Of a stretch of 64,000 nt of DNA, positions 1 through 9,262 are shown piece by piece. A model generated the notes under the pieces. It was not told the origin of the DNA and did not search any database. It saw only the letters and a list, made by a program, of their open reading frames with translations. Within the stretch, counting starts at the first letter, position 1. The number at the start of each line of letters is the position of its first letter. The stretch spans positions 1,550,001 to 1,614,000 of the forward strand of contig JAPEUQ010000008.1 in NCBI GenBank assembly GCA_027946365.1, written 5' to 3'. The stretch comes from Kalmusia sp. IMI 367209. Lineage: Eukaryota > Ascomycota > Dothideomycetes > Pleosporales > Didymosphaeriaceae. Both the position numbers and the translations under genes were made by a program.

Positions 1-193
1 ATCATAATCAATTAATATATTTCTATTTACGTCTTAGTCGTTTTTTTAATTATGATTATTGTTAAGGTGGATACTAGGGTAGCTAGGTAATATCAACTAT
101 CACGCATTTATTACAGTTAATTATAACAGTATAACTAGATTCATTGCTACTAGAGCTTCATGACCTATAACTACTACCCTAACAGGTTTCTCC

Positions 194-732
194 TTAATTT
201 GATAGAACGTGCAGGATATGGTATCTTTGGTAGTAACGCTTTGCCAAATAAGAATCTTTGACCTGAATTGTAACCCTCTTTGCATGGATCGCATTCATTT
301 GGCAGTCTAGGAAAATAAGTATTTACTTAATAGTTAATATACTGATTAGAGGTACATACCTTCAAGATATCCAACCATGAACGCCTCAGTAGCTTCTGAA
401 GAGCACTTAGTGCAGAAGCCTGGATGCGCAAGTCCGGCTTGCAGGCATGGACTAGCTCGCGAACAAGACGTGAGAATGGAAGCTTGCGAATAAGTAGCTC
501 TGCAGTTTTTTGATATTGCCTAATCTCTCTAAGCGCCACCGCTATATCCTATCAGCTTAAGAATGTGATTAGAAGCTGTGATAACTTACTGCCTGGCTTA
601 AAGCGCCGCTTTTCTTCGCATTGCCAGCGATCTTCTCGCGCAGCCTTACTAGCTAGATCTTTCTTGAGCTTTTCCGCCAGTTGCTAGCTTATGGCGAGGC
701 TTTTTAGTAGCAACTTGTTTAGATCTAGCCAT
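194..732 (-). CDS. Divergent histone H3-like gene carried by the hAT element (copy 1)
   Basis: The gene has three exons. Consensus of the copies gives a protein of about 147 residues, against 135-136 for canonical H3. The N-tail starts [11 protein letters not shown] and keeps K4 and a TGGKAP block. The globular part matches H3 through [31 protein letters not shown] and the end motif IHAKRVTIQ. Intron 1 (GTAAGT, branch CTGAT) splits the T codon of KPGTV. Intron 2 (GTATGT) follows the EAFMVGYLE segment. The tail after VKDSYLAKR is unrelated to the usual RRIRGERA. In this copy exon 1 and the end of exon 2 are out of frame through small deletions (for example one A lost from CAAGAAG). Loop 1 has the canonical H3 length, so this is an H3 derivative and not a CENP-A. 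It is transcribed away from the acidic-protein gene. Confidence 0.85.
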
Positions 733-1247
733 TATAGGTAGAGTTTGTAGAGCAGCGATAAAAGTTAGAGCAGTTGAAAGTAGAAGTAGAAAGTAGAAGT
801 AGAAAGTAGAAGTTTAGTCGCTGAGGCAATAGTTATATAGCGGTGAATATAGAAGCGAGAAAGTGAAGGTGAGAGGGAGAAAGTGAAGGTGAGAGGAAAT
901 ACAAAGTTGGGCAAGCTAATTTACAGACTCTATCAGCGTATATCACAACAACTCCGTGATAAATTTCCGTGATAATTCACATAGGAAAGAGCTTAAGATG
1001 CGCTTTCGATTGATACTCTTGCCGTAGTAATGCGACTTTTTTGGTCGCTGTATGCGTATGCGCAATATACGATTATTATTATTTATTGTTGTTGTACCGC
1101 GCTAGCATCGCGCACAGGCCACCAAATCTCGCTTAACTGCATCTATAGTCAGTCCCCTGTCAACTTTCTTCTACCTACCTTCTACTATCGCACTTTTGCA
1201 GGATCGCTCTATAAGTTACTACATACCTTTATTACAGTTTCTGCGCA
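733..1247. promoter_or_regulatory. Shared divergent promoter region of the H3-like and acidic-protein genes
   Basis: About 515 bp separate the two divergent start codons. Visible structure: an imperfect GAAGTAGAAAGTA-type purine repeat (about 774-813), a perfect tandem 20-bp repeat starting GAGAAAGTGAAGG (857-876 and 877-896), and two GTGATAA motifs (956-962 and 969-975) flanking an imperfect palindrome. A 73-codon ORF (1030-1251) ends in a TGA that overlaps the ATG of the acidic-protein gene; it could be an upstream ORF. Promoter function is inferred from position only. Confidence 0.5.
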
Positions 1248-2454
1248 ATGAAGTCTCCGCCTATTAAGCAAGAGCCTATTGAAGAGACCGATTATCTAGA
1301 TCGTCCTGAGGGTTTACTGCCCAGTATTAAGCGCGAGATACCAGCTGGATATGACTATGATGAGTGGGACAAGCTTACGAAGGTATTTATTCTAGTTTAT
1401 TATCACAGTATAAACTAATTTATATAGGGTTTTACTTCTGAAGAGCAAGAAATCGATCACGTCCTCTCACTACGTGGACAGAGCGGTTCTCGAAAAGGTC
1501 GTCCTACGAACTTATCAGTACCGTTTAAGGGCGTACTTAGTAATAGTGCTCGTGCTGTTCAGCAAAGAGATCGAGCTGCTCTACGTGATAGAGAGACCAA
1601 GGCTATTGAGAGCGCTAATGCTGCTGATCGTTCTGCCAAAAGTATGCTTAAGAAGAGACTTGAAAAACAAGACACGTACACTTCTCTGTCTGAGGATGCA
1701 AAGAAAACTACCTTAAGATGGAGCAGGAGAAGCTTTCAGATCAGCGCTTTCAGAATCAGAAGAGTAGTAAGTTATAACAGTAATTTATCACATGTTTATA
1801 CTTACAAGGTGTAGGTGAATGGCTAGTAGCTCAGCTACAACGAGTCCACCGGAAATGGGAGAAGCTTAATCACGAAGTTTCCTTAGGCAGCACCACAAAT
1901 CCTAGAGAAGCTAGCCCAGGCTAGTAAAAGCTCTCCTGATAGACAACTCCAAGGCCGTGGAGAGTTGCGACTCTATGGATCTGGCGGTGCCCTTGAGAAA
2001 ATTATGCGAGACACCTATGAAGACGGCAGCAAAGCTCAAAAGCAATACATTCGAAAGTAAAGAGGCTAAAGCTGATTGGCAACAATTTATAGATGGCCTT
2101 ACCAAAGAAGAGTTAGCTATGGTAACAGATAAGGACTGGCAGTAAGTTTATTACATTCTTTTATCACGCTTATATACTAATTACGCTAGACGTTGTGAGC
2201 CTACGTCTGTCCTTGAGTGTATATCTGGGGAGAAGATATTACGCTTGAAAGCAATTTGCCATATGTTCTTGGCGATGAGAGTGATGAGTGTGAAGAAGAA
2301 GTTGACTATGACTCTGAGATTGACGCTGCGTATAATGGGGGATGATGAATATGAGACCTCTACTGATAAAGATGAGGATGAGGATAATGATGATAGTGAG
2401 GAGGAGTTTGAGGGCTTTACAGATTTTGAGGGGTTTTCTGATGAAGACGATTGA
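1248..2454 (+). CDS. Unknown protein with strongly acidic C-terminal tail, hAT cargo (copy 1)
   Basis: I do not recognise the family. The inferred exons are 1248-1382, 1428-1766, 1809-2141 and 2190-2454; the introns are GT..AG and 42-48 nt long. With the homopolymer lengths of copy 2 the protein is about 359 residues. The N-terminus has two psi-K-x-E (SUMO consensus) sites, IKQE at K7 and IKRE at K28. The centre is Lys/Arg/Glu-rich and probably coiled-coil (RDRAALRDRETKAIESA, SLEKLAQASK). The last 80 residues are almost entirely D/E with spaced F and Y, ending FEGFSDEDD. Acidic-aromatic tails of this kind occur in histone chaperones. Because the gene is head-to-head with an H3 variant, I infer a histone-binding role, but nothing here proves it. 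Apparent frameshifts (AAAA for AAAAA near 1708, CC for CCC near 1885) match homopolymer shortening and not RIP. Confidence 0.7.
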
Positions 2455-2801
2455 GTGTCAGAGTCTACTACAGAATGAATACTCAAATATTAGGAGGTAG
2501 ATCTTAGTTAAGTTTTGGCACTCTGCTTAACTGCAATTAGCTAGTAATAGTTAATACAGCCAATAATCACAGATTGTTTACCTGGAATGTAAACATATCA
2601 TTTATGATTTTAATACTCACTTATTATGGAATGTACTTAGGAATGTAAACAGACGTACTAGAATATCATAAGCCCTGCACCTATCTTATAGTCATGAATG
2701 GAAACATACGCATTAAACCCTCTCAGGCCACCAACATATCTCACAACTCCTTTAGTTTTATCACATCTTTTATCACACCACTATCCTTATCCATTCTACT
2801 T

Positions 2802-5448
2802 ATGGCATCTGCTCTTCAATCCCCACAGTTTCCACCTATCCTTAATCAATTCCAATTAAGCGCCCCCAAATTGTTAGAGGGGAACTCAGAGCACCCTGAT
2901 ATTAATTAAATATCCATCTACGAATAACGAACACAATGAGGAACAAAGCGAAATTCGTTCTATATGGAATAAGTGGTGGAGTGAAACTACATGGGCTACG
3001 GATCCTTTAACTCATAACCCACGGTGGAATTCAACCTCTCGTTTTGGCCAAATCTGGACCCAATTTGGAGAGGCCGCACAGTATACAGATGGTCGCCCAT
3101 ATGTATTCTGTCTTAATTGCGGATTTGCACTTCAACATCCAACAGTCAAAACAATTGGAACTAAGCATCTTACGAATCACCTTAATACTCAATCTTGTAA
3201 GGAGACTCTAACTCCTATACATATTCAGTTACCTACACCTACGGCCCGGCCTCTACATTATCGAAATACTATAACACCAGTCCCATTGTATTCTCCTATG
3301 ACCTATGAGAATGAACTTGTACGGGTGGTAATAGACAACAACTGGTCTTTCCGAACAGTAGAGAGGCCATCCTTTCAACGCTTCCTTCAATACCTTAGGC
3401 CCAATACTGTGATAACGAGCCGTTATAAATTACAGTCGATATTCCAGGATCAAGTTAAAACAGCTAAAGCTTCTCTACTTTGTGATCTTTGTAAAACTAC
3501 GAAGATCTCAATTGCCTTAGATGCTTGGTCTGCAAGAAACCATCTTAGCTTTCTTGCAGTAAAGGGGTACTATATTAATAACAACTGGGAATTTTGTGAG
3601 AAGCTACTTGATTTTATCCCAATTCGTGGAAGCCATACAGGTACTTCTATGGCATTAGAAGTACTACAGGTTCTATCTGATACGAATACTAAGCAGCAAC
3701 TTCTAGCTATCACATGTGATAATGCTAGTAATAATGGAACACTGGCTCGTACTATCCAAACTCAACTACAAGAAGAAGGTATTAATTGGGATTCTACTGA
3801 GAATACGGTTCCATGCCTCGCTCATATCATCAATCTGGTTGTCCAGGATATCATTCAGCATCTTGAGCTAGCAGCTCCTAGTGAGCTAGAGGTTAAGAGA
3901 ATCTACAACGGCGCCATATAAATGAGATTCAATCAGAAATTTCAATACCGAATTCTCTTCGGAAGGTAAGCTAGCTTTTATCACAGGTATTTATTACAGA
4001 CTAAGTTATGGCTAGCTCCGGGCAATATGCAAAGCGATTGATCGATCCCACAACGTTTTGAACGTTTTATTGCTACTCAGCAATCCCTACCGCAAAGAAC
4101 GTCTCTCTGTTATACGAGACGTGAGAACTCGTTGGAATTCGACGTTCGACATGTGTGACCGCGCAGTTAAGCTCCAGTCATATATCGATGAATGGCTTAA
4201 ACAAGAAATCAACTTAAAACGACTCCTCATATTACTAGGGCTACCAGTAATAATGATAACGCGGAGGTAGATTTCCGTGACCTTAAACGACTTCGACTAT
4301 CTCATACTGAGTGGCACCACCTTGAGCTTATCACAGCTATGCTAAAGAGGTTTAAGGATGCAACCGACTCTTTGAGCCAGAACCAAAAACCACAGATCCA
4401 ATATATCTGGCTTATGTATAATCGACTCTTTGATTTTTTAGATAAGATGACGGAAGAGCTTAGTGAAGATTCAGAGAATAGAGATAACGCAGAGTGGCCA
4501 ACAGTAGTAAGAGCTGCAGCTAGAAAAGGACGAGCTAAACTAAGCAAGTACTATTCGAAAACAGATGCAGAGCGGGGCTTCTTATTCAACTGCGCAACTA
4601 TTCTCGATCCAACACAAAAGCTTACAGCATATGAGGTACTATTATCACAGCTATTTATTACAGTAATCACTAATACTATCTATAGGATGATACTTGGGAA
4701 GCTCAGGACAAGCATAACTACCGCCAGCAATTTCTTCCAATACCTTGATCGCTATGATAATAAAGAAACCAGAGATTTTACTCCAGTCTCAACTACCTAT
4801 CCTAGACGATCATCAGGTACAGAGTGGTTCGGAAGCCCCATCCTTAAACCAATCACAGTCAAGTAGTATTTCAGTATCTAGCCAAAACCAGGGTACTAGC
4901 TTACAACATATGGAAGAAGAGCAAGGGGCAGCACGTCAGGAAGGAGAAGCTTATCTAAGTACACCTCATATTATTATAGGTGAATCTTTGATATTTTACA
5001 GTGGTGGAAAGCAAATGAGGATACTTATCCTCATCTTGCCCAAATTGCAAAAGATATTCTACCTATTCAGATTACTGCAGTAAGTATTGAGCGTGTTTTA
5101 ATATTGCAAGAGATGTAATTGGAGATCGGAGACACCGTCTTTCAGCCCAGAGAATTCAGCAGATCATGTTTTTAAGCATGCAATTTTTCAAGAGAAGGAG
5201 CAATATATTATTACAGAGGATAGCCTAGCACCTTATGATGGAGTAAATGATCTTTTTGAGCTTCCAACCTATTCAGATCATATAGATAGTATAGAGGAGG
5301 AAAGAGATTACAGAGGAGGAAGAGGTTATAGATGAGGAAGATATTATAGAGCAGGAAAGATATTGTACATATTCCTAGTGTAAATAGAGCAAATACTCCA
5401 ACCACGTAAACGTCGAAGGTTCAACCTCCTTTACGTTACCGTGTTTAA
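2802..5448 (+). CDS. hAT family transposase (copy 1, frame interrupted)
   Basis: This is the element's own transposase, which would excise and reinsert it by DDE chemistry. The N-terminal part has a BED-like finger (CLNCG ... HLTNHL). An RNase H-like core follows, with ISIALDAWSARNHLSFLAV, then CDNASNNGT and PCLAHIINLVVQD, then RTRWNSTFDM. The C-terminal dimerisation region reads DILQWWKANEDTYPHL, then ITAVSIERVFNIARDVIGDRRHRLS. A Glu-rich segment and QPRKR end the protein. Likely introns lie at about 3966-4015 and 4636-4685 (acceptors GGCTAG and TCTATAG). The start at 2802 is chosen because, with copy 2's homopolymer lengths, the frame stays open into the finger. Breaks in copy 1 are small indels (5 versus 6 C near 2870, a lost base near 3890, 4 versus 5 A near 4218). 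An upstream ATG at 2694 is an alternative start. Confidence 0.85.
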
Positions 5449-5589
5449 TAGCTGTTATAAATAAATAGTTCATATCTCTGACTTCCGCTAGTAGAGTGTT
5501 CTACAAAAGTTATAGACGTTTCCCTAAATATACTTTCTAGTAATAGAATTATATAAAATATCAATATAAATTACCGTTATATAAATCCA

Positions 5590-5785
5590 ACCTAGATAGG
5601 AACCCTTAACTCAACCTATACCCAAGGTCCGTGCGACCCAACCCTAACCTGCACCTAGGTCCGTGCGACCCAACTCAACCTACACCTATAAGTTCCAGTG
5701 ACCCAACCTAACCTATACCCAATGCTTAGTAATATAACCCAACCCCAACCTGGCCTATGTTAACCCCAACCCATTTGCCAGTCTA
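5590..5785. repeat. Right subterminal repeats and terminal inverted repeat of hAT copy 1
   Basis: The region contains tandem degenerate units of about 33 bp built on GGTCCGTGCGACCCAACC, then CCCAACCCATTTGCCAGTCTA at the edge. Subterminal repeats of this kind are typical transposase-binding regions in hAT elements; the binding role is inferred. The AACCCTAACC strings resemble telomere repeats but are part of the element. Confidence 0.7.
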
Positions 5786-6262
5786 ATTAGGGCCTATTTA
5801 TACTAATTTATTAATATTATTCCCTAATGATTCCGAATCTTCAGTCTCTAGCCCCTCTTAATCTTTAAGTATAGAGAGGTCGTCCTATCTTCCTTTATCC
5901 TTTCCTTAAAGCGTTGAATTTGGCTATTTAGAGCCTAATCACGTTTCTACGCGTTACGCGCTCTTATAGTAACTATAGACACGAGGGCCCCTTTAGCGTC
6001 CTATTAAGCTAATAGCTTACCTAAGGGTTTTATAAATGTCTTATTATTTTTTTCTACTTAGGCTTACTAACTATAAGTATATAATCTAGGCGGTGAGATA
6101 ATCCATTCACTAGATTTATAGATTCTAAATAGTAGGTTATAATAAAATCGTATTCTAAGAGGGTTAAGTATAACTAAATATAACGTGCTATAAGGATTTT
6201 CATCTCTATAAACTACTAAAGGTTATAATAATCTATAAGAATCTTAAAATAATATCTTTATA
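5786..6262. other. AT-rich RIP-type sequence between hAT copies 1 and 2
   Basis: No intact gene is visible. The sequence is AT-rich and full of TA dinucleotides, in the same style as 12270-14483. Because copy 2 inserted here with an 8-bp duplication, this sequence and 12270 onward were contiguous before that insertion, so it is probably more of the dead minus-strand gypsy element. I found no diagnostic motif in this piece. Confidence 0.5.
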
Positions 6263-6270
6263 AATACTAT
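6263..6270. repeat. Target site duplication AATACTAT, left of hAT copy 2
   Basis: The eight bases AATACTAT immediately precede TAGACTGGCAAATGGG and recur directly after the right end at 12262-12269. Eight bp is the hAT signature. Confidence 0.95.
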
Positions 6271-6636
6271 TAGACTGGCAAATGGGTATAGGTTGAGTTG
6301 GGGTTGGGTCAGATTACATAAGACCTAACCTAACCTATACCTAAACCCATTAATTTAGCGCTAGTAATGGGTATAGGTTAGGTTAGGTTACTAAAATCAG
6401 GGTTGGGTTAGGTTAGGGATATAGTTATGTCTAGGGTCTGAGTAATCATAATCAATTAATATATTTCTATTTACGTCTTAGTCGTTTTTAATTATGATTA
6501 TTGTTAAGGTGGATACTAGGGTAGCTAGGTAATATCAACTATCACGCATTTATTATAGTTAATTATAACAGTATAACTAGATTCATTGCTACTAGAGCTT
6601 CATGACCTATAACTACTACCCCTAACAGGTTTTTCC

Positions 6637-7179
6637 TTAATTTGATAGAACGTGCAGGATATGGTATCTTTGGTAGTAACGCTTTGCCAAATAAGAATCT
6701 TTGACCTGAATTGTAACCCTCTTTGCATGGATCGCATTCATTTGGCAGTCTAGGAAAATAAGTATTTACTTAATAGTTAATATACTGATTAGAGGTACAT
6801 ACCTTCAAGATATCCAACTATGAACGCCTCAGTAGCTTCTTGAAGAGCACTTAGTGCAGAAGCCTGGATGCGCAAGTCCGGCTTGCAGGCATGGACTAGC
6901 TCGCGAACAAGACGTGAGAATGGAAGCTTATGAATAAGTAGCTCTGCAGTTTTTTGATATTGCCTAATCTCTAAGCGCCACCGCTATATCCTATCAGCTT
7001 AAGAATGTGATTAGAAGCTGTGATAACTTACTGCCTGGCTTAAAGCGCCGCTTTTTCTTCGCATTGCCAGCGATCTTCTCGCGCGCAGCCTTACTAGCTA
7101 GATCTTTCTTGGGAGCTTTTCCGCCAGTTGCTAGCTTATGGCGAGGCTTTTTAGTAGCAACTTGTTTAGATCTAGCCAT
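6637..7179 (-). pseudogene. Histone H3-like gene, copy 2
   Basis: It has the same three-exon structure as in copy 1. Exon 1 (from 7179) is open and reads [20 protein letters not shown] and on to KKRRFKPG. Exon 2 lacks two bases (CTCT instead of CTCTCT near 6970), which breaks the VALREIR frame; an Arg-to-His type change occurs in LLIRKL. The final exon retains the IHAKRVTIQ block and the stop at 6637-6639. The tail substitutions at the K9 and K27 contexts are identical to copies 1 and 3, so they are ancestral to the element and not recent damage. Confidence 0.85.
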
Positions 7180-7698
7180 TATAGGTAGAGTTCGTAGAGC
7201 AGCGATAAAAGTTAGAGCAGTTGAAAGTAGAAGTAGAAAGTAGAAGTAGAAAGTAGAAGTTTAGTCGCTGAGGCAATAGTTATATAGCGGTGAATATAGA
7301 AGCGAGAAAGTGAAGGTGAGAGGGAGAAAGTGAAGGTGAGAGGGAAATACAAAAGTTGGGCAAGCTAATTTACAGACTCTATCAGCGTATATCACAACAA
7401 CTCCGTGATAAATTTCCGTGATAATTCACATAGAGAAAGAGCTTAAGATGCGCTTTCGATTGATACTCTTGCCGTAGTAATGCGACTTTTTTTGGTCGCT
7501 GTATGCGTATGCGCAATATACGATTATTATTATTTATTGTTGTTGTACCGCGCTAGCGTCGCGCATGGGCCACCAAATCTCGCTTAACTGCATCTATAGT
7601 TAGTCCCCTATCAACTTTCTTCTACCTACCTTCTACTATCGCACTTTTGCAGGATCGCTCTATAAGTTACTACATACCTTTATTATAGTTTCTGCGCA

Positions 7699-8913
7699 AT
7701 GAAGTCTCCGCCTATTAAGCAAGAGCCTATTAAAGAGACCGATTATCTAGATCGTCCTGAGGGTTTACTGCCCAGTATTAAGCGCGAGATACCAGCTGGA
7801 TATGACTATGATAAGTGGGACAAGCTTACAGAGGTATTTATTCTAGTTTATTATCATAGTATAAACTAATTCATATAGGGTTTTACTTCTGAAGAGCAAG
7901 AAATCGATCACGTCCTCTCACTACGTGGACAGAGCGGTTCTCGAAAAGGTCGTCCTACGAACTTATTAGTACCATTTAAGGGCGTACTTAGTAATAGTGC
8001 TCGTGCTATTCAGTAAAGAGATCGAGCTGCTCTACGTGATAGAGAGACCAAGGCTATTAAGAGCGCTAATGCTGCTAATCGTTCTGCCAAAAGTATGCTT
8101 AAGAAGAGACTTGAAAAATAAGACACGTACACTTCTCTGTCTGAGGATACAAAGAAAAACTACCTTAAGATGGAGCAGGAGAAGCTTTCAGATCAGCGCT
8201 TTTAGAATCAGAAGAGTAGTAAGTTATAATAGTAATTTATCACATGTTTATACTTACAAGGTGTAGGTGAATGGCTAGTAGCTCAGCTACAACGAGTCCA
8301 CCGGAAATGGGAGAAGCTTAATCACGAAGTTTCCCTTAGGCAGCACTACAAATCCCTAGAGAAGCTAGCCCAGGCTAGTAAAAGCTCTCCTGATAGACAA
8401 CTCCAAGGCCGTGAAGAGTTGCGACTCTATGGATCTGGCGGTGCCCTTGAGAAAATTATGCAAGACACCTATGAAGACGGCTTAGCAAAGCTCAAAAGCA
8501 ATACATTCGAAAGTAAAAAGGCTAAAGCTAATTGGCAACAATTTATAGATAGCCTTACTAAAGAAGAGTTAGCTATAGTAATAGATAAGGACTGGCAGTA
8601 AGTTTATTACATTCTTTTATCACGCTTATATACTAATTACGCTAGACGTTGTGAGCCTACGTCTGTCCTTGAGTGTATATCTGGGGGAGAAGATATTACG
8701 CTTGAAAGCAATTTGCCATATGTTCTTGGCGATGAGAGTGATGAGTGTGAAGAAGAAGTTGACTATGACTCTGAGATTGACGCTGCGTATAATGAGGGGG
8801 ATGATGAATATAAGACCTCTACTGATAAAGATGAGGATGAGGATAATGATGATAGTGAGGAGGAGTTTGAGGGCTTTACAGATTTTGAGGGGTTTTCTGA
8901 TGAAGACGATTGA
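7699..8913 (+). pseudogene. Acidic-tail protein gene, copy 2
   Basis: The exons are at about 7699-7833, 7879-8218, 8261-8597 and 8646-8913, matching copy 1. Exon lengths are consistent with one 360-codon frame, which is why this copy was used to place the introns. RIP-type stops are present (for example CAG-to-TAG and CAA-to-TAA in exon 2). The acidic last exon is still open and ends EGFTDFEGFSDEDD. Confidence 0.75.
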
Positions 8914-9262
8914 GTGTCAGAGTCTACTGCAGAATGAATACTCAAATATTAGGAGGTAGATCTTAGTTAAGTTTTGGCACTCTGCTTAACTGCAATTAGC
9001 TAGTAATAGTTAATACAGCCAATAATCACAGATTGTTTACCTAGAATGTAAACATATCATTTATGATTTTAATACTCACTTATTATGGAATGTACTTAGG
9101 AATGTAAACAGACGTACTAGAATATCATAAGCCCTACACCCTATCTTATAGTCATGAATGGAAACATACGCATTAAACCCTCTCAGGCTACCAACATATC
9201 TCACAACTCCTTTAGTTTTATCACATCTTTTTATCACACCACTATCCTTATCCATTCTACTT

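Larger units (their letters stand above)
1..5785 (+). mobile_element. hAT-type DNA transposon carrying histone H3 and acidic-protein genes, copy 1 (left end outside window)
   Basis: The 6 kb element is defined by comparison with copies 2 and 3. This copy begins about 170 bp inside the element, so its left terminal repeat lies upstream of the window. Its right end reads ...CCCATTTGCCAGTCTA at 5785, the inverted form of the TAGACTGGCAAATGGG that opens copy 2. Gene order is H3-like (-), acidic-tail protein (+), hAT transposase (+). It has the fewest RIP-type changes of the four copies: I found no RIP-type stop codon in its three genes. It does have many one-base length differences in homopolymers relative to copies 2 and 3. 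Assignment to hAT rests on the transposase, the 8-bp duplications of copies 2 and 3 and the short terminal inverted repeats. Confidence 0.9.

Noticed and set aside
2181..2486. Antisense Ser-rich ORFs over the acidic tail (also 8763-8945 and 17809-17991)
   Set aside because: They are the mirror of GAT/GAG repeats coding Asp/Glu; no independent evidence.
5600..5785. AACCCTAACC-rich tracts as telomere or interstitial telomere
   Set aside because: They are degenerate, repeat at the ends of every element copy and belong to the hAT subterminal repeats.
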